Notes: generated from the sequence alone by a model not told the origin. DNA of 64,000 nucleotides from Kibdelosporangium persicum (GCF_013280595.1 NZ_JAAATY010000003.1:62001-126000), one strand, 5' to 3'; numbered from the stretch's first letter, positions 24,609-33,378 are shown. A program made the numbers and translations.

Positions 24609-26055
24609 GGTGAGCTGCGGAAACGTCGAAGTCGGCGTTGATGACGGCTTCCACCAGGACCTCTCCCGCAGGCGTCAACCGAAGCCCGTCCGCATCCGTC
24701 AGCAGCAGACCGCGCGCGACCAGGGACTCGAAAGTGGCCCGCCAGGCGCCATCCACCAGAGACCGCCCGAACCGCTCGCGATGAACGGACTCCCGGACGG
24801 GCTGGAGCGTCGACAACGCCATCTTGATCGCCCGCTCCTCCTGGGCCTCGGGCGAGAACCGCGTCGCGGAACCCAGCGGAACCCGCCCGGCGTCCACCGC
24901 CTCGGCGTACCGCTGCCAGTGCACGTCGGTGATCGCCTCGGACCGGCGGCAGCTGGAACTGCCGCCCAGCCCGATGGCCACCTCGGCCTCCTGGCGGTGC
25001 TGATCCACCATGATGGACTTCCACTCCTCGGGCCCCTGGCCGTCCCGGGCGAAGTACATCGTCGGATGCTCGGTATAGCCCGCGGAACGCAGACCCTCGG
25101 TGAGGATCTCGCGCATCTGGTACTGCTCCCCCAGCGTGGGCCACCGATGCCCGTCCCGCACCAGCTTGTCCCGATAGGAGGGAATCTGCCACGCCGCGGG
25201 CTGCACACCCGCCACGCCGGTCCGGGTGTCCGAGTAGGACTTGAGGTGCAGCTTCGTACAGACGACGGCCGTCAGCTCCAGGTCGAGCACCGTGTCGAGG
25301 TCGCGGCGGACGCTGTCGAGGGTCTGGTCGAGCAAGCCGTACATCAGGTCGATGCTGATCCACGGGAACCCGGCGCGTTGCGCTTCGCGCACGAAGGCCA
25401 CGCACATCTCGGCGCTGTGTTCACGGCCGCACTCGGCCAGGACCTTGTCGTCGAAGGACTGGACCCCGCTGGAAAGCTTGGTGACGCCCAGCGACGCCAG
25501 CAGTTCCAGCTTCGGCGGGGTGAACGTGCTCGGGTCGCCCTCGAAGCGGATCGCCGTGTCCGGGCCGAACGCGAAGTTCTCCCGGTAGAAGTCCAGCAGC
25601 CTGCGGATCGCGTCGGGCGGCAGCAGCGAAGGCGTGCCCCCGAAAACGTTGAACTCGCCGATCGGCGCGGTCCGCAGGGCGGGCACTTCGCGCAGCCACG
25701 ACCGGGCTTCCCTGATGTTCCAGTCCACCCACTGGTTCGCCTTGGCGTCGGCGTTCTCGCCCTTGGCCAGCACGACGGGATACTGGCAGAAGCGGCAGCG
25801 GTACGCGCAGGTCGGAATGTAGGACCACAGGTGGATCGGCGCGGTGTCTTCCAGTTGCGTGTTGAGGTCGGCCAGGAAGTCCGGCACCGCGTAGCCGACT
25901 TCGTTGCCGGGGAACACATGGGCGCCGAACGGGTCCTCGACGACGTACTCCAGCAGGTGCCGGTTCTCCGGTGCGGCAAGGACATCCGCCACCGCGGGCT
26001 TGGGGTGGGACGGGTCGAGCACGCGCAGGGACGCCAGCGCTGACGCGTAGTCCAT
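24601..26055 (-). CDS. HemN/HemW-like radical SAM protein
   Basis: A 484-residue radical SAM enzyme. The cluster motif CAYRCRFC (C-x3-C-x2-C) follows HLWSYIPT, near residue 83. The GGTPSLLP loop, the SSGVQSFDDKVLAECGR segment and IDLMYGLLDQTLDSV are hallmarks of the oxygen-independent coproporphyrinogen oxidase-like superfamily, and the C-terminal ~120 residues resemble the HemN C-terminal helical domain. It has one cysteine fewer in the motif than true HemN (C-x3-C-x2-C-x-C), so it is unlikely to be the haem enzyme. The ATG at 26055 overlaps the stop of the glycosyltransferase gene by one base, so the two are translationally coupled. Substrate unknown; modification of a sugar or glycoside made by its partner is an inference. 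Confidence 0.88.
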   Translation of the reverse strand: MDYASALASLRVLDPSHPKPAVADVLAAPENRHLLEYVVEDPFGAHVFPGNEVGYAVPDFLADLNTQLEDTAPIHLWSYIPTCAYRCRFCQYPVVLAKGENADAKANQWVDWNIREARSWLREVPALRTAPIGEFNVFGGTPSLLPPDAIRRLLDFYRENFAFGPDTAIRFEGDPSTFTPPKLELLASLGVTKLSSGVQSFDDKVLAECGREHSAEMCVAFVREAQRAGFPWISIDLMYGLLDQTLDSVRRDLDTVLDLELTAVVCTKLHLKSYSDTRTGVAGVQPAAWQIPSYRDKLVRDGHRWPTLGEQYQMREILTEGLRSAGYTEHPTMYFARDGQGPEEWKSIMVDQHRQEAEVAIGLGGSSSCRRSEAITDVHWQRYAEAVDAGRVPLGSATRFSPEAQEERAIKMALSTLQPVRESVHRERFGRSLVDGAWRATFESLVARGLLLTDADGLRLTPAGEVLVEAVINADFDVSAAHPS

Positions 26056-28622
26056 CAGAACACGCCTCCGTTGCCGAAGTAGTTGTGTGCCTCGCCGGAT
26101 TCCCTGTCCTCGCAGTAGTACTTGACGAACTCGACAAAGCGGTCCGGCGGCACGTCCTCGAAGCACGGCGGGAGTGGCGGCGGGTGGCCGATGTCCTGCC
26201 CCACGGTCGCCCGCAGCCGGGCGAAGATCTCGTCGGCGAACTCGAAGTAGAGCCGGTAGGACGGAGTCTTGTACGAGTGGATCGGCGTGAAGTCCGTCAT
26301 CCGCATCTCGTCCTTGATCTCCGCGATCCGCCTGCCGAGCCGTTCGGCCAGTGCCGGGGTGAAGAACTCGATCACCGCGTCGTCGTCCAGCAAGGACGGC
26401 GTGAGCAGGACCGGGAGGATGGTGTTCTTCGGGGTGAAGTCCTTGATGGAGTACTCCCACGCCTGCTGTGCCTGCTCCTCGGTCAGGTCCTCGCTCACCG
26501 CTGTGGACTCCGGCCGGATGTCCCGCATCACGATGATGCCGTCCGAACCGTACGCACGGCCGGCGATCACCTCGTCGATCGCGTGGTCGACCCTGCGCGG
26601 GTTGATCTCCACCCGTGACCGGGGAACGTAGCCGATGTCCTCGCCGCTGCCCCGGACCTTGATGCCGAAGTCCCAGTCGTCGGACAGGTGGTTGACGAAC
26701 CTCCCGTCCTGCAACTGGTAGAAGATCTCGATGCCGCCGACCCGGTCGTGCACGTCGCGGTCGACGGCGAACCCCTTGCCGTCCGGGAATCCGCCGAACA
26801 ACGCGAACGTCACCGCCCGGCAGCGCAAGGTTCTGGTGATCGCGTCCCACAGCCGGGGCCGTCCGGCGAAGTGTTCGGCGGAGTAGTAGTAGTCGCACAC
26901 CCCGATCGCCGCCTTGCCGGATTCCATGGCCACGAACAACTCGGACAACCAGTCCTGGTCGACGCGGCAGTCGGCGTCCGCGGACACGAGGTAGAAACGC
27001 TCCTCCGCGTTGACCCGGCCCCGGCTGCGCACGCTGGCGAACCGCATGCCGGTCCGGCGTGCGCACGACACGCCTTGCTCAGGCTCGGGAACGACGTGGA
27101 TCGCCAGGTCGGGGTGGTCCGAGGCGAACTTCTCGGCGATGTCCACGGTGTCGTCGGTGGAGTTGTTGTCCACCAGGACGACTTCGTAGGTCGATCGGTC
27201 CATTCCGCGCTGGTGGTAGAGCGAATCGAGGACGGCGGGCAGGTTCGCGGCCTCGTTGTACACGGGCAGCACCACGCTGAGCCGGATCCGCTCGTCCATC
27301 GGCGTGAGCACCAACCGGTCCAGCAGGTCCCGTGCCGTGCTGAAATCACGCTCGCCCAGCCTGAAGTTGTGCTCCGCCATCGCCGCTCGCTTCTCCTCGT
27401 CGGTGAGCAGGTCCCGTACCCGCCGGACGAAACCAGGGTCAGGGATGTCCTCGGTGAGCAGCGGCGCACGGAAGCCCTTGCTGCCGTACACCGTGTCGTA
27501 CAGCTCGTACCGGGTGGCCACGTAAGGCACACCGGAAGCGATGGCCTCCCCCACCGGGTTTCCATAACTCTCGTAGTCATACGATGTCAAGAACGACACC
27601 AAGTCCGCGTGGGCCAGCAGATCCCGCACCGAGTACCGGCAGCCTGTCGAGCGGCCGATGTCGTCCTCGTGCGGGGCGAGCCAGCCGCCGAACACGACCC
27701 GATCGGTGACGCCCAGCTCCTGCGCCAGTGCGGTGAGCCTGCGGTACTCCTCCGGCGACTCGCCGGTGTCACCCGCCACGAACAGGTACGCCTCCGGGAT
27801 TCCGGCCAGCAGGTGCAGATCCCGGTCGATGCGCTTCTGCCTGATGATCCGCGTGCACCGGGCGATCAGCGGGGCGCCGGCCGGAATGCCGTGCTCACGG
27901 CGGAAATCGGCGTTACCGGAGTGGACGATCGCCTTGCGGTGCGTGAACGTGTTCGGCAGGACGTCGATCGTACGCAGGTGCGGCGCCCATTCCAGGGTCC
28001 TGCGGCGGGCCTGGTCGTGCAGCGCCAGGTAGTGGATGTGCGGGGAGTTCGGCGGTTTGGGGGTCGCCGGGTAGGGATACTCGCCGTACTTCCCCGAGCT
28101 CGGTTCACTTTGCCACATCAGGTCGTGGTCACGCCACAGGACGTACCGGCCCAGGCCGCGGCGGGCACCGTACTTGTCGATGGCGAGGTGCAAAGCCTTG
28201 GTGTACGTGATGTTCTCGGGCAGCGTTCCGTTCTCGACCAGCACATACGCCACGTCGTGCGCTTCCCAGGTGGCGACGATGAGCTCGCTCAGCGTGTGCG
28301 CGATCGCGTCGATCCTGGGCAGCAGATGTGTTCCCTCGCCGCGACCGACCACTTCGCGCAGCACGTCGGCGACGAACTGCCTGTCGTATCCGGCAATCCC
28401 CTCGATGCCCGCGATCCGGCCGAGCCGGACCCAGTCCGGCAGCAGCCGGGATTCGTGCTCGTACGGCCGGAAGAACGCGTCCTTGTCGGCCTTGATGTCG
28501 TAGCCGAGGTCCAGCACGACCCGCGTGCCCCGGTCGGCGAAGTGCCTCGCCGTCTTCACGAACTCCACAACGACACCGGAGATCGGCGTGGCGTCGAAGG
28601 AGATGCCCCAAAGCGCCGTCAT
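26055..28622 (-). CDS. bifunctional GT4-GT2 fusion glycosyltransferase
   Basis: A protein of about 855 residues. The N-terminal half is a GT-B glycosyltransferase of family-4 type, with the nucleotide-sugar region ESYGNPVGEAIASGVPYVAT (E-x7-E-like). The second half starts RLSVVLPVYNEAANLPAVLDSL, a GT-A family-2 domain with VDNNSTDD and the metal motif SADADCRVD, then a ~130-residue C-terminal extension without recognised domain. No membrane segment or signal peptide. The ATG at 28622 gives the GT4-like start MTALWGISFDA; its ribosome site is close and weak, and longer starts are open. It is coupled to a HemN-like radical SAM gene downstream. The two active sites suggest that one chain adds two sugars or extends a glycoside. 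Confidence 0.85.
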   Translation of the reverse strand: MTALWGISFDATPISGVVVEFVKTARHFADRGTRVVLDLGYDIKADKDAFFRPYEHESRLLPDWVRLGRIAGIEGIAGYDRQFVADVLREVVGRGEGTHLLPRIDAIAHTLSELIVATWEAHDVAYVLVENGTLPENITYTKALHLAIDKYGARRGLGRYVLWRDHDLMWQSEPSSGKYGEYPYPATPKPPNSPHIHYLALHDQARRRTLEWAPHLRTIDVLPNTFTHRKAIVHSGNADFRREHGIPAGAPLIARCTRIIRQKRIDRDLHLLAGIPEAYLFVAGDTGESPEEYRRLTALAQELGVTDRVVFGGWLAPHEDDIGRSTGCRYSVRDLLAHADLVSFLTSYDYESYGNPVGEAIASGVPYVATRYELYDTVYGSKGFRAPLLTEDIPDPGFVRRVRDLLTDEEKRAAMAEHNFRLGERDFSTARDLLDRLVLTPMDERIRLSVVLPVYNEAANLPAVLDSLYHQRGMDRSTYEVVLVDNNSTDDTVDIAEKFASDHPDLAIHVVPEPEQGVSCARRTGMRFASVRSRGRVNAEERFYLVSADADCRVDQDWLSELFVAMESGKAAIGVCDYYYSAEHFAGRPRLWDAITRTLRCRAVTFALFGGFPDGKGFAVDRDVHDRVGGIEIFYQLQDGRFVNHLSDDWDFGIKVRGSGEDIGYVPRSRVEINPRRVDHAIDEVIAGRAYGSDGIIVMRDIRPESTAVSEDLTEEQAQQAWEYSIKDFTPKNTILPVLLTPSLLDDDAVIEFFTPALAERLGRRIAEIKDEMRMTDFTPIHSYKTPSYRLYFEFADEIFARLRATVGQDIGHPPPLPPCFEDVPPDRFVEFVKYYCEDRESGEAHNYFGNGGVF

Positions 28623-28724
28623 TCTTCCGAAGTTAACGCCTGAACCTGTGGCGCGGGTGACGAGAACGACCATTTGCCGACGTGAGAAGTGGCAAGTTGT
28701 CGCCACCGGCACCTCATCGGCACC

Positions 28725-29831
28725 TCATCGGCGCGGCAGTGACACCAGTGACGGTGACGGGATACCGAACACGACGGTCAGTTCCAAGCCGCCGTCCGGG
28801 TTGGGCCGCGCCGTGATCTCGGCATGGTGCGCCCGCGCGATCGAAGCCGCTATGGACAGCCCGAGGCCGGCGCCGTCCGTGCGGGTCCGCGTGTGCAACC
28901 GGCGGAACGGCTGGAACAGCTCGGGAATCCGTTCCGGGGCGACGTGCGGCCCGGTGTTGCGGACGGTCAGCACCCCGGACGCGCTGAGTCCGATGTGCAC
29001 TGATCCACCCGGGTGGTTGTACCGCACGGCATTGCTCACCACGTTGACAAGCAGCCGGTGCAGTAGTACTGGATCACCACGCACCATGACCGGTTCGGTG
29101 GCGACCGTGATGGTGATTCCGTCCGTTGTGGACTCCGTGGCCGTCTGCCGCACCAGGGTCGCCAGTTCCACCGGCCGCATGGCGTCCAGGCCGTGCTCGG
29201 CCTCGGCGAGCACCAGCAGCGAATCGATGATCTGTTCGGTACGCCGGTTGTGGGTGAGCAGTTTCGCCCGGACCGCGGGCAGGTCACCGGCGTCTTCGAG
29301 TCCTATTTGGATCGCGGCGCGCTGGGTGGCCAGCGGCGTTCGCAGCTCGTGTGCGGCGTTGGCGATGAACTGACGCTGGCTCTCCGCGGAGCGCTCCAGC
29401 CGTTCCAGCATCGCGTCGAACGTGTCGGCGAGGTCTTTCAGCTCGTCGTTCGGTCCGGTCAACGCGATCCGCTCGTCCAGGTTGGAGAACGAGAGCCGCT
29501 GCGCGGTCGCGGTGATCCGGCGCAGCGGCCGCAGCATCCGGCCCGCCATCCACCACCCGGCGGCGATCGACAGCGCCGCGAGAACGGCGATGGTGATCAG
29601 GGTCGCGATCCACTGGTCCCGCAGCACCTCCTCCGGCAGCTCCCGGACGTTCTCGACCCGCAGTCCCGGTGGTGGCGGCGGGGGGAATTCCAGGCGCACC
29701 GGCCGGTCCGGCGCGATCTGCGCGACCTCGGTGTTCAGCCTGTCGCTGAACACCATGTTCACCACGATCACCAGGACCGTGGAGGTGACCAGGAAGATAC
29801 CGGTGTAGAGCACGGTCAGCCGGACCCGCAT
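28725..29831 (-). CDS. two-component sensor histidine kinase
   Basis: A 368-residue membrane kinase: helix 1 near residues 10-30, a short Pro-rich external loop (EFPPPPPPGLR), helix 2 near 80-105, a HAMP segment (GRMLRPLRRITATAQRLS), the phosphoacceptor H-box NAAHELRTPLA, N-box NVVSNAVRYN and G-box DGAGLGLS. The short external loop suggests sensing at or in the membrane. The ATG at 29831 has GAGG upstream; a GTG at 29846 that overlaps the regulator stop (GTGA) is also in frame. Either way it is coupled to the response regulator. Its signal is unknown. Confidence 0.92.
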   Translation of the reverse strand: MRVRLTVLYTGIFLVTSTVLVIVVNMVFSDRLNTEVAQIAPDRPVRLEFPPPPPPGLRVENVRELPEEVLRDQWIATLITIAVLAALSIAAGWWMAGRMLRPLRRITATAQRLSFSNLDERIALTGPNDELKDLADTFDAMLERLERSAESQRQFIANAAHELRTPLATQRAAIQIGLEDAGDLPAVRAKLLTHNRRTEQIIDSLLVLAEAEHGLDAMRPVELATLVRQTATESTTDGITITVATEPVMVRGDPVLLHRLLVNVVSNAVRYNHPGGSVHIGLSASGVLTVRNTGPHVAPERIPELFQPFRRLHTRTRTDGAGLGLSIAASIARAHHAEITARPNPDGGLELTVVFGIPSPSLVSLPRR

Positions 29832-29842
29832 CGTCCGTCGCC

Positions 29843-30496
29843 TCACAGCACGTATCCAGCGCCCGGCACGGTCTGGATGCACGCCGGGTCACCGAGTTTG
29901 GCCCGCAGTCTGCTGATGATCACACGCACGACGGTCGTGAACGGATCGGTGTGCTCGTCCCAGGCCGACTCCAGCAGCCGTTCGGCGCTGACGACCGCCC
30001 CATCGGCCCGCATCAGCACCTCCAGGACCGCGTATTCCTTCAGTGACAGGCGGAGGAACCGGCCGTCCCGCGTCACCTGCATGCGCTGCGTGTCCATCAC
30101 GATCCCGTGCCGCCGCAACGTCGGCGGCACGGGCGCCTGACTGCGCCTGCCCAGCGCTTGCACCCGTGCCACCAGTTCGCTGTAGTCGAAAGGTTTCGGC
30201 AGGTAGTCGTCCGCGCCGAGGCCGAGACCGGCGACCCGTTCGGGCACCGACGCGGCCGCGGTGAGCATCAGGATTCTGGTCCGGGCCCCGGCCGTGACCA
30301 GGTCCTGGCAGATCTCGTCGCCGTGCACCTCGGGTAAGTCCCGATCCAGCACCAGCACGTCGTAGTCGTTGACCGCCAACCGCTCGGACGCGGTTGCCCC
30401 GTCGTAGGCCACGTCGACGGCCATCGCGTGCCTGCGCAACCCCGTGGCGACCAGATCTGCCAGGTCCCGTTCGTCCTCAGCCACCAGTACTCGCAT
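29843..30496 (-). CDS. OmpR/PhoB family response regulator
   Basis: A 217-residue regulator. The receiver has acidic residues ED at 7-8, phosphoacceptor Asp in VLVLDRDLP, Thr in MLTAAA and Lys in LPKPFDYSEL. The C-terminal winged helix is typical (LKEYAVLEVLMRADGAVVSAE, then VVRVIISRLRAKLGDP) and ends at GAGYVL. It is the first gene of the pair with the histidine kinase. No obvious operator is seen. The genes it controls cannot be named from sequence. Confidence 0.94.
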   Translation of the reverse strand: MRVLVAEDERDLADLVATGLRRHAMAVDVAYDGATASERLAVNDYDVLVLDRDLPEVHGDEICQDLVTAGARTRILMLTAAASVPERVAGLGLGADDYLPKPFDYSELVARVQALGRRSQAPVPPTLRRHGIVMDTQRMQVTRDGRFLRLSLKEYAVLEVLMRADGAVVSAERLLESAWDEHTDPFTTVVRVIISRLRAKLGDPACIQTVPGAGYVL

Positions 30497-30537
30497 CCAT
30501 CGGTCCTAGCGGATCGGACGTTGCCCCCACGTGAACG

Positions 30538-30602
30538 TCGGCCCAGGATCTTCGGCCCAGGATCCTCAGCGCAGAATCTTCAGCGCAGAGTCTTCAGCGC
30601 AG
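30538..30602. repeat. 14-bp tandem repeat, about 4.6 units, at the 3' end of the S41 protease gene
   Basis: Units at 30538 (TCGGCCCAGGATCT), 30552 (TCGGCCCAGGATCC), 30566 (TCAGCGCAGAATCT), 30580 (TCAGCGCAGAGTCT) and a partial unit at 30594 (TCAGCGCAG). The last unit contains the final codons and stop of the protease gene, so the array looks like an outward duplication of the gene's own end. It fills most of the space to the response regulator start. Confidence 0.85.
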
Positions 30603-31982
30603 CAAGGCGAGGGCCTTGCCGACACCCGGGTCGCGCCCGGCGGAGAGGTCCGCGGCGGTGATCGGCGCGAAGTGGTCGGGCGGCACACCGACGGTGTCGA
30701 CCTTCTGACGGTTGGGACCGATCTCGTGGATCTTCGGCAGGCCGATCATGCTGCCGTCGTCCAGCACCCACCCCGAGCCGGGGCCGGACACCGCACCCGC
30801 GGTCCGGGCACCGACCAGCGTGCCGAACTTCAGGTCCTTGACGGCACTGGAGAACGCGTCGCACGCCGAGGCACATCCGCGATCGGTGAGCGTGACCAGC
30901 GGCAGGCCGACCAGAGGCACCGAGTCGTCGGTCTTGTTGGGCGTGCACTTGTCCTTCACGTCGCACCAGTAACTGTACGTCTTGTTGTGCACCCACGAGC
31001 TGACCAGCTTCTTGACCTCGTCCGGCGAGCCGCCGCCGTTGCCCCGCAGATCGAGCACGACGCCGCGCAGTTCGCGGTCCTCGCCCAGGTCCGCGATGGC
31101 CTTGAGCACCTTGTCGGCCGAGCCGGGTTCGAAGCCGCGCAGCCGCACGTAGGCCACGTCACCGGGCAGCAGCTTCGACTCGACCACCTCGCGCTGCGGC
31201 GGCGGCCCGGCCGGTTTGGTCGCGGTCACGGTGTAGGTCTTGGTCTCGCCCGTGGACGGCCTGCGCGTGGTCAGCTTGACCTGCTGCCCGTCCCGGGCCT
31301 CCATCAGCCACTCGACCACCTGCGGCACCGCGACACCGTTGATGAACAACGGCACGTCGTTGACCGCGAGGATCTCGTCCCCCAGCTTGATGCCCGCGTT
31401 CGCCGCGGCGCTGCCCGGCAGCACATCGACCACGAACGCCGGTCCGCTCGTCGCCGGATCTGTCCGGCCCGGGCCGCGGGCGTGCGAGGGCATGAACCCG
31501 ACCGGGACGGTGTCGCGTTCCGTCGGACGCATCCACCGCGCGTGGTTGTCGTTGAGGCTGCCCACCATCGCGTTGATAGTCACCTCGGCGATGGCCTGGT
31601 GCACGTCCTGCGGCAGCTTGGCGATGATGTCCTGGTACGCCCGGCTGAAGGAACGCCAGTCCGCGTCCCGTTTGCCGGTCAGCACGGGTGCGCCCGCGGT
31701 CGCCTGGTCCAGTCCGCGGCGCTGCAGTTCCTGGGTGAGCGCGGCGAACGCCGGCTGCAGGAGGGCCCGGCTGTCCAGGACCGGACCGCTGAAGTAGTTG
31801 TCGAAAACGCAGTGATACACCTGGCCGATCGTGGTGACCGTGGTCGGCTTCAGCGGCGGTGGTTCCTCCGGGGGCCGCTGGCAGGAAGCCGGTCTTGAGC
31901 TCTCCGGACTGGCGCTGACTGTCGCGGTGCCCGCGAACGTCGCGGCGACGGCGACGATGGCGAGCAGCTTCAAGGATTTCAC
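30594..31982 (-). CDS. secreted S41 family peptidase (tail-specific protease-like) with PDZ domain
   Basis: A 462-residue exported protein: signal peptide (LKLLAIVAVAATFAGTATVSASPES), an N-terminal helical domain, a PDZ segment (GSAAANAGIKLGDEILAVND) and the S41 core with GVVLDLRGNGGG and the nucleophile-like Ser in DRGCASACDAFSSA. In classical CtpA enzymes a Lys follows about 25 residues later (E-K-T-F-G); here that place reads GARTAG with Arg. It may therefore use another catalytic set, as in other S41 subgroups, or be inactive. The GTG at 31982 puts the signal peptide at the very N-terminus. It probably acts in the cell wall on misfolded or targeted proteins. Confidence 0.85.
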   Translation of the reverse strand: MKSLKLLAIVAVAATFAGTATVSASPESSRPASCQRPPEEPPPLKPTTVTTIGQVYHCVFDNYFSGPVLDSRALLQPAFAALTQELQRRGLDQATAGAPVLTGKRDADWRSFSRAYQDIIAKLPQDVHQAIAEVTINAMVGSLNDNHARWMRPTERDTVPVGFMPSHARGPGRTDPATSGPAFVVDVLPGSAAANAGIKLGDEILAVNDVPLFINGVAVPQVVEWLMEARDGQQVKLTTRRPSTGETKTYTVTATKPAGPPPQREVVESKLLPGDVAYVRLRGFEPGSADKVLKAIADLGEDRELRGVVLDLRGNGGGSPDEVKKLVSSWVHNKTYSYWCDVKDKCTPNKTDDSVPLVGLPLVTLTDRGCASACDAFSSAVKDLKFGTLVGARTAGAVSGPGSGWVLDDGSMIGLPKIHEIGPNRQKVDTVGVPPDHFAPITAADLSAGRDPGVGKALALLR

Positions 31983-32119
31983 GAGCCGACTGTGCTCGGC
32001 CCGGTGTTGCGAGGGCGCGAACGTTGTCGTTAACGCCCGTGTAAACCGTGACCCGGTAACGCCTGTCGACCGTGCTCCGGATGGTGGTGTCACGGGACAC
32101 GGCAGGGGGACGAGTCGCG

Positions 32120-32499
32120 ATGACGGAATGGCCGATGAGCCAACAGATCGCCCATCCGGCGCGGACGGCAGTGGTGACCGGCCTGCTCATGCCGATCGTC
32201 GTGGTGGCGGTTGACGTGATCGACGAGGGCGGATTCCGGCCGTCCGTGGCGGTGCTCGTGATCGGTGGATTCGCCCGCGCGCGAAGGCGCTCGGCCTGAC
32301 GATCACAACGCTGCTCTTGGCGGCCGTCATCTTCGCCATCGACGACGAACCGCTGATCACCCGGGTATGCCTGCTGTTCGCCGGTCTCCTCGCACTGGCG
32401 ATACCGGGGATCGCACGCGCGACGAAGTACCGCCGGAACGCGGAAACCGTGCATGCGCAAGCACTTCGGTTGCTCGCGTCGTCGCGGGGTGCGCGATGA
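32120..32499 (+). pseudogene. small membrane-protein gene split by a frameshift in a CG repeat
   Basis: The ATG at 32120 (GGGGA upstream) opens a frame with one long hydrophobic segment (VVTGLLMPIVVVAVDVI) that stops at 32299. A second frame encodes two more hydrophobic segments (LTITTLLLAAVIFAI and CLLFAGLLALAIPGIA) and stops at 32499 but has no good start of its own. The break falls at a (CG)4 run at 32276-32283. Removing one CG joins both parts into a 125-residue protein with three to four membrane segments. Read as sequenced, it is either a broken gene or a real slippage site; a base-call error is also possible. Divergent from the S41 gene, about 138 bp apart. Confidence 0.6.
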
Positions 32500-32628
32500 C
32501 GACCGCCGCCTGACCGGACAGCGTAGGCCAATCGGGGGACTACCAGCGGATTCGTGTTTCCGGACCGGTTGGCACGGGCAGGTAATAGGCACCGCTATCC
32601 ACCTCGTCGCCGAAGGGAGTGTTGCGCC

Positions 32629-32805
32629 ATGACTCGCCGATTGGTTCACCCTACAGCCGGACGACGACGGCGACGTGCCGGCGGTGACTTCGAGTATCCG
32701 GGGGCGTGCACCTGCCGTGCGTTCTCCGGTGGCCGCGCCGTGCACAACTACGGTCAACCCGGGTGCCGCTACGCGGAGCTCGACGACCGGACCTCGACGC
32801 ACTGA
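32629..32805 (+). CDS. small cysteine-containing peptide, 58 aa, unknown function
   Basis: ATG at 32629 with a strong ribosome site, GGGAGT, eight bases upstream. The peptide is basic at the start (RRRRR) and polar after, with three cysteines (CTC and C in QPGCRY) in the second half. No signal peptide, membrane segment or known family. The good start supports translation. It sits upstream of, and convergent with, the PAS-LuxR regulator gene. The role is unknown; a short hypothetical call with moderate support. Confidence 0.5.
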   Translation: MTRRLVHPTAGRRRRRAGGDFEYPGACTCRAFSGGRAVHNYGQPGCRYAELDDRTSTH

Positions 32806-32844
32806 TTCACCGTCACCGCAACAGGTCACGGCAAACCGCGGACC

Positions 32845-33378
32845 CTACTTCACGAAGTCGGGTACCACCTTCGGCGGCCACGTCCCGGCCGCGAGGATGC
32901 CTTCCGCGTAGGCCTTGGACACCAGCGAAGTCCTGTTGGGCGCGCGCAACTTCCGCAGCAGGTTCGTGACGTGGTACTCCACCCCACCGCGGCTCAGCTC
33001 GACCATGCCGGCGAGTTTCGCGGTGGGCACGCCCGCGGCCACGCCCTCGAGGATCCGGGAATCCATCTTGGTGAGGATCTTGCGGTACTTGATCGCGTCC
33101 GGCCGCTGGGTCCGCTGCTGGTCGGGCGCGACCATCACGATGATCGTCTCGCCGCGCAGCCCGTCCCGCTGGACCACGTCGTGCAGGTAGCGTCCGTGCA
33201 GGTCGTCAGGCTGACAGCCGAGTCGCCGGTAGAGCTGCTGACTGGCCCGCACCAGCACACCCCGGGCGTCCACCTGCGCGGCATACACGCCCGGAACCGT
33301 GGTGAAACTCCGGAAAACATCGTTGTCCACAGGACGACCCACCTCCACCCCCGAGACCAGGTCCCTCCGCACGTCCAC
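32845..33378 (-). CDS. PAS-LuxR transcriptional regulator
   Basis: A 177-residue regulator. Residues ~20-95 form a PAS-like sensor (VYAAQVDARGVLVRASQQLY, then GRYLHDVVQRD). The C-terminal ~65 residues are a LuxR-type HTH (LEGVAAGVPTAKLAGMVELS, then GVEYHVTNLLRKLRAPNRT). PAS-LuxR proteins of this size often sit in actinobacterial antibiotic clusters such as polyene ones, where they act as pathway activators. None of the neighbours here is obviously biosynthetic. The start is a GTG at 33378; several in-frame starts just downstream are possible. Confidence 0.82.
   Translation of the reverse strand: MDVRRDLVSGVEVGRPVDNDVFRSFTTVPGVYAAQVDARGVLVRASQQLYRRLGCQPDDLHGRYLHDVVQRDGLRGETIIVMVAPDQQRTQRPDAIKYRKILTKMDSRILEGVAAGVPTAKLAGMVELSRGGVEYHVTNLLRKLRAPNRTSLVSKAYAEGILAAGTWPPKVVPDFVK

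Noticed and set aside
24601-27066. Longer form of the radical SAM protein with ~337 extra N-terminal residues
   Set aside because: The extra part is out-of-frame translation of the glycosyltransferase gene; the ATG at 26055 with TGATG overlap is the natural start.
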